DNA of 64,000 nucleotides from an uncultured Ruminococcus sp. (GTDB lineage Bacteria > Bacillota > Clostridia > Oscillospirales > Ruminococcaceae): contig CADCFQ010000003.1 of NCBI GenBank assembly GCA_902800795.1, positions 109,569-173,568 of the forward strand, in the 5' to 3' direction. The notes beneath the pieces are model-generated. The model did no database searches and was not told the DNA's origin. It saw nothing but the letters and a program-made list of their open reading frames with translations. Shown piece by piece: positions 42,749-51,207 of this stretch (positions within the stretch are counted from its first letter, which is position 1; each line of letters starts with the position of its first letter). The position numbers and the translations under genes are program-made.

Positions 42749-43795
42749 ATGAAAACATTTATCACACCGACCAGCAAAGCGCTGGCCTATATGGGAAGGA
42801 TAGACACAACATCCGATGAAAAGGCTGGCTTTTTCTTTGCCGGCTCAAACGTGACGCTCCGCTTTCGTGGCACAGCCGTTTCGGTGAAGATCAAGAATTT
42901 CAGATACTATGCCGACACGATGCTCGGATTCATCCTTGACGGTGAGGAGCACAAGACCGCTGTCACCGAGCACTATACCGTTATCGACATCACGCTTGCC
43001 GAGGGACTTGAGGACACCGAGCACGAGCTTACCCTGTTCAAGCGCATGGGCGGCTCACATTATTTTGACTTTTACGGCTTTGAGATCGAGGGAGAAGCCC
43101 TTGAAGCGAAAAAGCTTCCGGAGCTTAAGATAGAGTGCTTCGGCGATTCCGTTTCCGCCGGAGAGGTCTGCGAGGCTGTTGAGTATGTGGGCCAGAATGA
43201 CCCCGAGGGTCACGAGGGCGTTTATGACAACGCATGGCACAGCTATCCCTTCCTTACCGCAAGGGCGCTGGGCGCACAGATACACGACACCGCACAGGGC
43301 GGCATAGCTATATTTGACAAAACAGGCTGGTATCATATGCCCGACTGCATTGGAATGGAGTCGGTCTATGACAAGCTGAGATATTTTCCCGAGGCCGAGG
43401 GCGGGCTCTCGCAGTGGGATTTCACAAAATACATCCCCGACATAGTTATTTTTGCTGTCGGCCAGAACGACAGCCACATCGAGGGTCAGCCCGACCCCGA
43501 CATCACCGACCCCACCTTCAGGACAAGGTGGAAGGAGGGCTACAAGAAGATCATCCGTGATCTGAGGAAGCATTATCCCGATGCCTTCTTTGTGCTCACC
43601 CTCACGGTGCTCGGCCACGACGCCCAGTGGGATGTTACCATAGGCGAGATAGCCGATGAGCTTGGCGACGACAGGATAAAGCACTTTGAGTTTTCAAGAA
43701 GCGGCAAAGCCACCCCGGGTCACCCAAGGATACCCGAGCAGGAGGAGATGTATGAAGAGCTGACCGCATATCTCAAAAAAGAGCTTAGTCTCTGA
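42749..43795 (+). CDS. Carbohydrate esterase family 2-type SGNH hydrolase
   Basis: 348 residues, the two-domain CE2 layout: an N-terminal beta-sandwich (about 1-120) and an SGNH domain with FGDSVSAG (Ser134), GQND (about 240) and the closing GHPR. CE2 enzymes remove acetyl groups from plant polysaccharides. There is no signal peptide, so it would deacetylate imported oligosaccharides in the cytoplasm. GGGGAGG precedes the start. It is monocistronic. It could work with the GH43 enzyme at 48 kb on xylan fragments. Confidence 0.9.
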   Translation: MKTFITPTSKALAYMGRIDTTSDEKAGFFFAGSNVTLRFRGTAVSVKIKNFRYYADTMLGFILDGEEHKTAVTEHYTVIDITLAEGLEDTEHELTLFKRMGGSHYFDFYGFEIEGEALEAKKLPELKIECFGDSVSAGEVCEAVEYVGQNDPEGHEGVYDNAWHSYPFLTARALGAQIHDTAQGGIAIFDKTGWYHMPDCIGMESVYDKLRYFPEAEGGLSQWDFTKYIPDIVIFAVGQNDSHIEGQPDPDITDPTFRTRWKEGYKKIIRDLRKHYPDAFFVLTLTVLGHDAQWDVTIGEIADELGDDRIKHFEFSRSGKATPGHPRIPEQEEMYEELTAYLKKELSL

Positions 43796-43813
43796 CAGAC
43801 GAATATAGGCGCA

Positions 43814-43848
43814 AAAGCTCCCTTACTCAGTGTAAGGGAGCTTTTTTA
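43814..43848 (+). terminator. Intrinsic terminator of CE2 gene
   Basis: AAAAGCTCCCTTAC / GTAAGGGAGCTTTTTT, perfect. Confidence 0.93.
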
Positions 43849-43855
43849 AGCAAAC

Positions 43856-43892
43856 TAAAAAGAGCATCCCAAAAGGGATGCTCTTTGAGATC
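43856..43892 (-). terminator. Intrinsic terminator of rplK-rplA
   Basis: Minus-strand CAAAGAGCATCCC / GGGATGCTCTTTTT. Confidence 0.9.
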
Positions 43893-43905
43893 ACAGTGTC
43901 AAATA

Positions 43906-44601
43906 TCAGTTGCCGTACTTAGCTGTGCTGATCTTGATTCCGGGGCCCATTGTCGAAGCAACGACAACGCTCTTGAGATACTGACCCTTTGCTGCCGAAG
44001 GCTTAGCCTTAACGATAGCTTCCATAAGAGTCTCAAAGTTCTGCTCGAGCTTCTCCTTGCCGAACGAAGCCTTGCCGATAGGGCAGTGGATGATGTTGGT
44101 CTTGTCGAGTCTGTACTCGATCTTACCAGCCTTAGCATCTGTAACAGCCTTTGCAACGTCAGGTGTTACTGTACCAGCCTTGGGGTTAGGCATAAGGCCT
44201 CTGGGTCCGAGGACCTTACCAAGACGGCCTACAACGCCCATCATGTCAGGCGAAGCAACAACAACGTCGAAATCCATCCAGTTTTCCTTTGTGATCTTCT
44301 CAACGAGATCCATACCGCCAACATAGTCAGCGCCGGCTGCCTTAGCATCCTCATACTTCTCTTCCTTGCAGAATACAAGAACTCTTACCTTCTTGCCGGT
44401 TCCGTTAGGAAGAACAACAGCGCCTCTTACCTGCTGGTCTGCGTGTCTCGAGTCAACACCGAGACGGATGTGAAGCTCGATAGTCTCATCGAACTTTGCC
44501 TTAGCGCCCGCTGCTGCAAGCTCAAGAGCCTCGGGAGCGTCATACTGCTTGGATCTGTCGATGGTCTTTGCAGCATCAACATATTTCTTTCCATGCTTCA
44601 T
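43906..44601 (-). CDS. rplA: 50S ribosomal protein L1
   Basis: 231 residues. L1 signatures [18 protein letters not shown] and [18 protein letters not shown] are present. It forms the L1 stalk and in many bacteria represses its own operon. It is last in rpmG-secE-nusG-rplK-rplA. A terminator follows and rplJ-rplL, usually next, are absent. Confidence 0.97.
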   Translation of the reverse strand: MKHGKKYVDAAKTIDRSKQYDAPEALELAAAGAKAKFDETIELHIRLGVDSRHADQQVRGAVVLPNGTGKKVRVLVFCKEEKYEDAKAAGADYVGGMDLVEKITKENWMDFDVVVASPDMMGVVGRLGKVLGPRGLMPNPKAGTVTPDVAKAVTDAKAGKIEYRLDKTNIIHCPIGKASFGKEKLEQNFETLMEAIVKAKPSAAKGQYLKSVVVASTMGPGIKISTAKYGN

Positions 44602-44615
44602 AGTCTATACCTCCC

Positions 44616-45041
44616 TTAGTCTTCAACAACTACGCCCATGGATCTGCAGGTACCTGCGATCATGCTCATAGCGCTCTCGATGTTAGCCGCATTAAGGTCG
44701 GGCATTTTCTGCTCTGCGATCTTCTGTACATCAGCCTTGGAGATCGTAGCTACCTTTGTCTTGTTAGGCACGCCCGAACCGGACTCGATCTTGCAAGCCT
44801 TCTTGATAAGAACGGATGCGGGAGGAGTCTTGGTGATGAATGTGAACGATCTGTCAGCATAAACAGTGATAACAACAGGGATGATAAGACCGATGTCGTT
44901 CTTTGTTCTCTCGTTGAAATCCTTTGTGAATGCCATAATGTTAACTCCGTGCTGACCGAGTGCCGGACCAACCGGAGGAGCAGGAGTTGCCTTTCCTGCG
45001 GGGATCTGAAGCTTGATATAGCCTACTACCTTCTGTGCCAT
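44616..45041 (-). CDS. rplK: 50S ribosomal protein L11
   Basis: 141 residues with the thiopeptide-binding N-terminus [20 protein letters not shown] and C-terminal rRNA-binding domain ([19 protein letters not shown]). It lies 14 bases upstream of rplA behind GGAGGTGC. Confidence 0.97.
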   Translation of the reverse strand: MAQKVVGYIKLQIPAGKATPAPPVGPALGQHGVNIMAFTKDFNERTKNDIGLIIPVVITVYADRSFTFITKTPPASVLIKKACKIESGSGVPNKTKVATISKADVQKIAEQKMPDLNAANIESAMSMIAGTCRSMGVVVED

Positions 45042-45061
45042 TATTTGTGCACCTCCATAAT

Positions 45062-45100
45062 TAAGTGGTAAGGCGAGCGTGATAGCTCTCCCACGTTTTT
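45062..45100 (-). promoter_or_regulatory. Possible regulatory leader before rplK
   Basis: In the 135-base nusG-rplK gap GTGGGAG and ACCAC (minus strand) bracket a short stem just before the rplK ribosome site. Such elements occur before rplK in Firmicutes; the assignment rests on this short match only. Confidence 0.35.
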
Positions 45101-45176
45101 GGAAGCGTATATTTTTCCGTTAAACGGTCTTGCTTCCAACTGCGAATGAATTTTGCTTTTCCGGCAAAATGTGATC

Positions 45177-45707
45177 TCAGCCCTCGGCCTTGATCTGTGT
45201 GAGCGGCAGCGATACAGTTGTCTCTCTGCCGAACATGGATACTCTTACGTCTGCGGTCTGCTCTTCGATATCGAGCTTGTCCACAACGCCCGTAAAGCCC
45301 TCGAACGAACCCGATGTAACGGTAACAGTATCGCCTTCCTTGAAGCTTACCTCGACAACTGCCGATCTCTTAGCCTCAACTCCCAGCGCTGCGACCTCCT
45401 TCTCGGAAAGCGGAACAGGCTTTGATGCAGGGCCGACAAATCCTGTGACACCTCTCGTGTTTCTAACGATGTACCACGAATCGTCTGTCAGTACCATCTT
45501 CACAAGCACATAGCTCGGAAAAAGCTTCTTTTCAACCTCAGTGGTCTTGCTGTCCTTGACCTCAGTTACCAACTCTGTCGGTATCCTGACCTCAGGGATA
45601 AGATCCTGAAGCTTACGGTTCTCAATGACCTTCTCAATATTCTGCTTTACTTTGTTTTCATAGCCCGAGTAGGTATGAACGACATACCATTTTGCTTCTT
45701 CTGCCAT
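45177..45707 (-). CDS. nusG: Transcription termination/antitermination factor NusG
   Basis: 176 residues. NGN domain: AKWYVVHTYSGYENKVKQNI at the start and LVKMVLTDDSWYIVRNTRGV. KOW domain near 120-150 (FKEGDTVTVTSGSFEGFTGV). It binds RNA polymerase and couples it to translation. Order with secE and rplK is standard. Confidence 0.97.
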   Translation of the reverse strand: MAEEAKWYVVHTYSGYENKVKQNIEKVIENRKLQDLIPEVRIPTELVTEVKDSKTTEVEKKLFPSYVLVKMVLTDDSWYIVRNTRGVTGFVGPASKPVPLSEKEVAALGVEAKRSAVVEVSFKEGDTVTVTSGSFEGFTGVVDKLDIEEQTADVRVSMFGRETTVSLPLTQIKAEG

Positions 45708-45757
45708 TTAATTTCCTACCTCCGTGATATTGATGTGTCTGAAAACCTTTTGCTGCC

Positions 45758-46006
45758 TTATGCGCCGATCTTGAGGATCGCCTGGATAGCAGCACCGAGA
45801 CCCGAGTCAACTCCGAACAGAAACAGCGCAACGACTACCATGATAGACAGTACAACGCCTGTGTTGTTGACGACCTGCTTTCTTGTAGGCCATACGACCT
45901 TTTTAAGCTCAGCCCTCAGCTCACGGAACCATTTTCTGATACCGCCCTTTTTCTTCTTTTCGGGTGTCTTCTTCGAGGATTTTGCGTCAACTTCTTTCTT
46001 AGCCAT
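45758..46006 (-). CDS. secE: Preprotein translocase subunit SecE
   Basis: 82 residues from the ATG at 46006; a GTG two codons earlier overlaps the GAGGTG ribosome site. Basic Lys-rich N-terminus, the conserved amphipathic FRELRAELKKVVWPTRK, and one membrane helix. It clamps SecY. It sits between rpmG and nusG. Confidence 0.94.
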   Translation of the reverse strand: MAKKEVDAKSSKKTPEKKKKGGIRKWFRELRAELKKVVWPTRKQVVNNTGVVLSIMVVVALFLFGVDSGLGAAIQAILKIGA

Positions 46007-46020
46007 ACGCACACCTCAGA

Positions 46021-46170
46021 TCACTTGGTCTCTTTGTGAAGAGTGTGTTTCTTACAGAACTTGCAATACTTCTTCATTTCAAGCCTGTCAGGATCATTCT
46101 TCTTGTTCTTCTTTGTGTTGTAGTTTCTCTGCTTACACTCAGTACAAGCAAGTGTAATCTTTACTCTCAT
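46021..46170 (-). CDS. rpmG: 50S ribosomal protein L33
   Basis: 49 residues read directly from the minus strand: starts [17 protein letters not shown] and ends KHTLHKETK. The two pairs CTEC and CKFC make it the zinc-binding form of L33. AGGAGG precedes the ATG at 46170. First gene of the secE-nusG-rplKA run. Confidence 0.95.
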   Translation of the reverse strand: MRVKITLACTECKQRNYNTKKNKKNDPDRLEMKKYCKFCKKHTLHKETK

Positions 46171-46328
46171 TTCGGCACCTCCTGACGAAATTTATACTCC
46201 GCAAGAACTATCGGAGTACGTCTGCCTCCCTCTGAACACCGCAGATGCGGCCTTTGAGGTAACTTATGATCTTTTTGCCGCCCCGAAAAAAGAGCGCAAA
46301 AAAATAGACCTCACAAAGAGGTACGATA

Positions 46329-46357
46329 ATTATAGCATATCGAAGCCTCTTTGTCAA
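46329..46357 (-). promoter_or_regulatory. Sigma-A promoter of rpmG-secE-nusG operon
   Basis: Minus-strand TTGACA (46352-46357), 17-base spacer, TATAAT (46329-46334) with TGC before it (extended -10). It leaves a leader of about 150 bases. Confidence 0.82.
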
Positions 46358-46447
46358 GCCCTATTACTCATTTTTTTATTCTTTTTTTCATAAATCTACA
46401 AGTAGTAGCTATACGCTCTTGCAAGCACAAAATATAGGATCCAGGTC

Positions 46448-47920
46448 TCAGTCTTCCTGTCTGTAATAAGAAAGGAAGTCTTTGAGCTCCTCCATCGACT
46501 TCTGCAGCACAGGCATCTGGGGCAGATAGACCACTCTGAAATGGTCGGGCTGCTTCCAGTTGAAGCCGCCGCCGTGGATCATAAGGATCTTCTTGTCCTT
46601 GAGAAGATCAAGCACGAATTTCTCGTCGTCCTTGATATTGAACCTTTTCACATCCAGCTTCGGGAAGATATAAAAAGCTGCCTTCGGCTTTACTACGGAC
46701 ACCCCGGGTATATCGCTCAGAGCCTTATAGACAAACTCCCTCTGCTCATAGATGCGGCCGCCGGGGACCACATAGCTCTTAACGCTCTGATATCCGCCCA
46801 GCGCCGTCTGGACAATGGACTGTGCAGGAACGTTGGAGCAGAGCCTCATATTCGAGAGCATATTTATACCTTCTATATAGTCTTTGCCCAGGCGCTTGTT
46901 TCCGCTGATTATCATCCAGCCGATACGGTAGCCTGCTATCATGTGGGACTTTGAAAGTCCGCTGAAAGTCACGCAGAAAAGATCAGGCGCCATAGAAGCA
47001 ATAGATACGTGCTCCTCGCCGTCAAACACCAGCCTGTCGTATATCTCGTCCGAGAATATCATAAGCTGGTTCTCTCTTGCGATATCGACTATCTGCCTGA
47101 GCACCTCTCTAGGATAGAGAGCGCCGGTAGGATTGTTCGGGTTTATAAGAACGATAGCCTTTGTGTTGGGGGTTATCTTCTTTCTGATATCCTCCATATC
47201 AGGATACCACTCTGCCTGCTCGTCACATATATAATGTACCGCCGTTCCTCCTGCAAGTGTCACGCAGGCTGTCCACAGCGGATAATCCGGAGAGGGCACC
47301 AGCACCTCGTCGCCGCTGTCAAGAAGAGCCGCCATGCTCAGCTGGATAAGCTCGCTGACGCCGTTTCCGGTGTAGATATCATTTATAGCAACGTTCGGAA
47401 TATCCTTGTTCTGGGCATACTGCATTATAGCCTTTCTTGCTGCAAAAAGACCCTTTGAATCGGAATAGCCCTCACATTCGGTGAGCTGTCTGCTCATATC
47501 ATAAACGACCTCATCCGGCGTTCTGAAACCAAAAGGCGCAGGGTTTCCTATGTTCAGCTTCAGGATGTTCATCCCTGCCTCTTCCATTCTTGCCGCCTCT
47601 TCAACAACGGGTCCTCTTACGTCATATAAAACATTGTCGAGCTTAGTGGATTTCTTGAATGTACGCATTGCTGCTCCTCCGTTCATATTTTTCTTTGAAG
47701 GCTGGTCTCCTGTGAGCCAGCTCTTTGAAACGCCCAGCTCTCCGGCCAGAAAGTTCAATATATTGTCTCTCGGGACAGTTTTTCCCGAAACATACTGGCT
47801 CATGTGGCTCTTGCCGAGCTTTATCCCGCTCTGTGACGCCGCACGGACAAGGTCCGCCTGCCTTATGTTTTTTTCTTTCATCGCATCCGCAAGCCTTTGC
47901 GAAAACAGGCTTCCTGCCAT
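46448..47920 (-). CDS. XRE-type HTH fused to alanine-type aminotransferase
   Basis: 490 residues from the ATG at 47920 (GGGGAGGCGG upstream). Residues about 5-75 are an XRE helix-turn-helix (FSQRLADAMKEKNIRQADLV, KSHMSQYVSGKTVPRDNIL). A linker and a full fold-type I aminotransferase (about 85-490) follow, with PSPDYPLW, NPNNPTGALY, IFSDEIYDRL and the PLP lysine in GLSKSHMIAGYR. The catalytic part resembles AlaA glutamate-pyruvate aminotransferase. Fusion to XRE is unusual, since MocR-type fusions use a GntR domain. Repeated TTGAACT boxes around its promoter suggest autoregulation. Confidence 0.88.
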   Translation of the reverse strand: MAGSLFSQRLADAMKEKNIRQADLVRAASQSGIKLGKSHMSQYVSGKTVPRDNILNFLAGELGVSKSWLTGDQPSKKNMNGGAAMRTFKKSTKLDNVLYDVRGPVVEEAARMEEAGMNILKLNIGNPAPFGFRTPDEVVYDMSRQLTECEGYSDSKGLFAARKAIMQYAQNKDIPNVAINDIYTGNGVSELIQLSMAALLDSGDEVLVPSPDYPLWTACVTLAGGTAVHYICDEQAEWYPDMEDIRKKITPNTKAIVLINPNNPTGALYPREVLRQIVDIARENQLMIFSDEIYDRLVFDGEEHVSIASMAPDLFCVTFSGLSKSHMIAGYRIGWMIISGNKRLGKDYIEGINMLSNMRLCSNVPAQSIVQTALGGYQSVKSYVVPGGRIYEQREFVYKALSDIPGVSVVKPKAAFYIFPKLDVKRFNIKDDEKFVLDLLKDKKILMIHGGGFNWKQPDHFRVVYLPQMPVLQKSMEELKDFLSYYRQED

Positions 47921-47935
47921 TGTGACCGCCTCCCC

Positions 47936-48062
47936 AAAGTTCAATTTTGTTCTTTAAAGATACCACATAAATCAAAAAAGTTCAATAGCAAGGCCCGATT
48001 TTTAACTTTTTCTTTACATTTCGGGTTCTTAAATTGAACTTTTTGACGTTATTTTGAACTTT
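47936..48062 (-). promoter_or_regulatory. Promoter and four TTGAACTTT boxes of the XRE-aminotransferase gene
   Basis: Minus-strand promoter TTGAAC (47980-47985), 17-base spacer, TATCTT. The boxes read TTGAACTTT on the minus strand at 47936-47944 and 47975-47985 (the second contains the -35) and on the plus strand at 48034-48044 and 48054-48062. Start spacings are 41 and 20 bases, about four and two helical turns. Confidence 0.65.
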
Positions 48063-49545
48063 AGTCGTTATCTTCGCTTATGAAATCTGTGAAGACAGCC
48101 CTTCCCCTGCCCTTTTCTCCCTGGGCAAAGAGACCTATCACCACTCCGGTGAAATTGCCTGCTATCTCGGTAGACAGATACTTCGACTGCGCAGACCCGA
48201 GGTCATAGGTCCTTCCCTGTGCTTCGGCGCTAATGCGATAGACATACTCGTCCGCTGTCACCGAAAGCCTGAGCCTTCCGCTTTCAAGCGCTGTCTCGTT
48301 ATCTTCCACGCAAAGGTCTCCCACACGCAGCCGCCTGAACAGCACAAAGCCCTCCTGCGTCTGCTTCACGGCAATATCATAGTGCTGATCCTCGGTCATA
48401 TAAACGCTTATGCCGCCCTCACAATCGGTCACGTCGATATCCACGCTCACATACTGTTTGAGGCCGCTCTGGCGGATGCCCTTAAAGGTGGGGGACAGCT
48501 TTCTCTCCTCCAGCCCGAAAGCCCCGGGAACAAGGGTCAGCCTGCTGTCCGTCTGCTCATAGTTTTCGGCAAAGGGGTTTCTCAGATACACCCACTGATG
48601 CCTGTCGGCAAAGGTCACCGGCTCCGGCTTTTTCTGAACAGCGTCAAGCTTGTCGGTCTCAAATTCCATCAGACATTCGCCGTTGCCGCCGACTCTCGGC
48701 CAGCCGTCCTTATCAAACTCAACAGGACACAGGCAGACCTCACGCCCTGTGACGTGGTGCATCGTCCACATACCTATCTGGCGGAAGGCAAGGTTTACCA
48801 TCCACCAGTTTCCCTTATCGTCCTCAACAAGGTCACAGTGGCCTGCGCCCTGGAGCTGATAGCCGCCCTTGTTGCGGTTGGTAAGGATGGGGTTATACGG
48901 ACAGCTCTCAAAGGGGCCGTAGGGGCTTTCGCCCTTTGCGATTATGCACATATGGCCGTATTCCGTTCCGCCCTCGGCAGCCATAAGATAGTAGGTGCCG
49001 TTTATCTTATAAAGGTGGGGACTTTCAAGGAACCGTCCGCCGCAGCCGTTCCAGATACACCTGCCGGGGGTCAGCTTCTTTCCGGTCTCAAGGTCTATCT
49101 CGCACTGGATTATGCCGCTGTGTCCCTCGTCGTCCGTTCCGTTTGACATAAAGTAGGTCCTGCCGTTTTCAAAATAGAGCGAGGGGTCTATACCTCCCTG
49201 CTCCACATATCTCGGCTCCGACCACTCGCCGCAGATATCCTCGGTGCAGACATAGAAATTGCCGCCCGTGGTGGTGTTCGTCGTGACCATATAAAACTTG
49301 CCTTCGTTGTATCTCAGGGTGGGCGCAAAGATGCCCGAGCAGGAGTTTGTTCCCTCCAGCGGCAGCTGGCTCTGCCTTGTCAGCGCATGGCCGATAAGCT
49401 TCCAGTTCACAAGGTCGTCGCTCTCGAAAAGCGGCACACCCGGGAAAAACTGAAAGGAGCTTGCCGCAAGATAATATTTACTGTCTGCCTTGCAGATGCT
49501 GGGATCGGGAAAGCAGCCTTTTATGACGGGGTTTGAATATCTCAT
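48061..49545 (-). CDS. Glycoside hydrolase family 43 (beta-xylosidase/arabinofuranosidase), cytoplasmic
   Basis: 494 residues. Five-bladed propeller domain with catalytic Asp14 (FPDPS), Asp120 (GGIDPS) and Glu174 (FLESPHLYK), followed from about residue 315 by a C-terminal beta-sandwich typical of GH43 xylosidases. There is no signal peptide, so it trims imported xylo- or arabino-oligosaccharides. The SBP gene 57 bases upstream and the AraC regulator beyond make a small uptake-and-cleavage locus. Confidence 0.92.
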   Translation of the reverse strand: MRYSNPVIKGCFPDPSICKADSKYYLAASSFQFFPGVPLFESDDLVNWKLIGHALTRQSQLPLEGTNSCSGIFAPTLRYNEGKFYMVTTNTTTGGNFYVCTEDICGEWSEPRYVEQGGIDPSLYFENGRTYFMSNGTDDEGHSGIIQCEIDLETGKKLTPGRCIWNGCGGRFLESPHLYKINGTYYLMAAEGGTEYGHMCIIAKGESPYGPFESCPYNPILTNRNKGGYQLQGAGHCDLVEDDKGNWWMVNLAFRQIGMWTMHHVTGREVCLCPVEFDKDGWPRVGGNGECLMEFETDKLDAVQKKPEPVTFADRHQWVYLRNPFAENYEQTDSRLTLVPGAFGLEERKLSPTFKGIRQSGLKQYVSVDIDVTDCEGGISVYMTEDQHYDIAVKQTQEGFVLFRRLRVGDLCVEDNETALESGRLRLSVTADEYVYRISAEAQGRTYDLGSAQSKYLSTEIAGNFTGVVIGLFAQGEKGRGRAVFTDFISEDND

Positions 49546-49602
49546 TCTGTCTCCTCCAAAAAATGAGCGCTTACAGCCTTTGTCCGCAAGCGCCCATGAA
49601 TA

Positions 49603-51018
49603 TTACTTGCCTATAAACTCGTGGTAAGAATCGTTAAAGGTCTTGAGCTCCGAGTTCAGCGTCGGAGTATACTGCTCCTTCAGCTGGCTCCATGTGAACT
49701 GGGTGTCGTTCTCGTCGGACTTCATCACTGAGGTGTAAAGATAGGGTATAACAGCCTCAAGAGTATCGTTCGTTGCCGAGTCATTGTCCGAAAGCAGAGT
49801 CGAGATACCGTAGCCCGGGTCAAAGAAGCGCACGAACTTGTTCGAGATGACCTCCTCCGTCATCATCTGATACATCTGCTCGGTGTAGTAGGGCTGGTTG
49901 ACAAAGAATTTCTCCCTGCCTGCTTCCTTATACTCATCTTGTGTGCTTGCAACTCTTGCACACTCCAGCCAGCAGCGCATAGCGTCGTTTTTCTTCGAGC
50001 CCTTTACCCACATATAAGCGTTGACCGCAAGGGTGGTATAAAGCGTGTCGGTGTTCGGGTCCTTCGGCATGGGGACTATCGCCCAGTTGTCGCCCGATTT
50101 CGGAGTTACTGCCCAGGTGCCCATAGCGTAGAACAGAACGTGGTTGTTGAAGGCCTCCGAGCAGGAGCCTATCCAGTTTGCATTATAAAGGCCGTTCTTC
50201 TGGATATCATAGAGAAGCGATGCCGCTCTGTCAAGGTCGGGGTCCTCGATATTATTAACATACTCGTCCTTCTCGGCATCATACTGGATGATCGACTTTC
50301 CTGTGGAGTGGAAGATGAACGGTGCAAACCAGCCGTTTACTCCCCAGCGCTCCTCATCGGCAGGAGCGTTCTCGACATACTCTGTCATAAGGTCATACCA
50401 GGCGTTCCAGTCCCACTTGCCCTCAAGATACAATTCATAAGGGTCATCAAGGCTGTTGTCCTCGAACACATCCACATTGTAGGTCATAAGAGACAGCGCA
50501 CCGAAATCGATAGGCGCAACATAGTGCTCGCCGTTAAGGGTATACTGCGATGCAGTTTCCTTGACGTCCGACCATATCGGGCTGTCAAAGTCAACTATCG
50601 GGTCAACGCTCTGGAACATTCCCTTGATACAGTTTGCAGGGAAGGTCATTGCGGTCTCATACCAGAACATATCCGGGGGATCGTCCGCCAGGAGCCTTGC
50701 TGCCAGGTCGTCATACTTTTTCATCGAGCCTGTTCTTGTGTAGTTGATCTTTCCGCCCTTCTGCTCAAAAAGGGCAAGGTCTGTTCTCTTCTCGGGAGAA
50801 GACCTTGAGGGGTTGATGTCGAAATAGGAGAACCACTCTATCTCCTTTTCGGCATCTTCGGCAATGGGCGCTATATCGTCGGAGTTTGCCACTTCGACCT
50901 TTTCGGTGTAGGAGCTGTCCTTGTCCGAAGAGCTGCCCGAGGAGCTGCCGCAGCCCGCAGCCGAAGCCGTGAGCACAAGGGCTGCTGCCGCTGCGATGAT
51001 CTTGCTTGCTCTCATCAT
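49603..51018 (-). CDS. Sugar ABC transporter substrate-binding lipoprotein (family 1)
   Basis: 471 residues. Lipobox SAAGCGSS and Ser/Lys linker. The mature part parallels the protein at 16189: WFSYFDINPSR here versus WFSFWDINPT there, and LEGKWDWNAWYDLM versus HEGKWNWDTM. Trp and Tyr are abundant. Adjacent to GH43, so a xylan- or arabinan-derived ligand is likely. No permease or ATPase gene is nearby. GGAAGG precedes two consecutive ATGs; the first is annotated. Confidence 0.87.
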   Translation of the reverse strand: MMRASKIIAAAAALVLTASAAGCGSSSGSSSDKDSSYTEKVEVANSDDIAPIAEDAEKEIEWFSYFDINPSRSSPEKRTDLALFEQKGGKINYTRTGSMKKYDDLAARLLADDPPDMFWYETAMTFPANCIKGMFQSVDPIVDFDSPIWSDVKETASQYTLNGEHYVAPIDFGALSLMTYNVDVFEDNSLDDPYELYLEGKWDWNAWYDLMTEYVENAPADEERWGVNGWFAPFIFHSTGKSIIQYDAEKDEYVNNIEDPDLDRAASLLYDIQKNGLYNANWIGSCSEAFNNHVLFYAMGTWAVTPKSGDNWAIVPMPKDPNTDTLYTTLAVNAYMWVKGSKKNDAMRCWLECARVASTQDEYKEAGREKFFVNQPYYTEQMYQMMTEEVISNKFVRFFDPGYGISTLLSDNDSATNDTLEAVIPYLYTSVMKSDENDTQFTWSQLKEQYTPTLNSELKTFNDSYHEFIGK

Positions 51019-51123
51019 TTTTTCCTTCCTTTCCTATATAGAGATACTGCGATCTATAAATACATATTATTACTCTTGTAACGATGGCAGATTTGTGCTA
51101 TAATATATGTACGCATGAATATA

Positions 51124-51153
51124 TTAACATAAAAAGCAGATTTTTGATATAAT
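51124..51153 (+). promoter_or_regulatory. Probable promoter of second AraC gene
   Basis: TTAACA (51124-51129), 18-base spacer, TATAAT (51148-51153). Another candidate, TTGTAA-17-TATAAT, lies at 51076-51104, and its -35 could also serve a minus-strand TTACAA-17-TATAGA promoter for the SBP gene. Confidence 0.5.
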
Positions 51154-51207
51154 AAACAGGACATAAACCCGCACAAAAAAGACATTTTCAGAAAGGAGAC
51201 CTGGCCT

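Noticed and set aside
51060..51160. Fourth member of the TGATAY regulon at the second AraC gene
   Set aside because: TGATAT at 51145 has a weak partner 20 bases upstream but no -10 at the conserved distance; it overlaps its own TATAAT instead.
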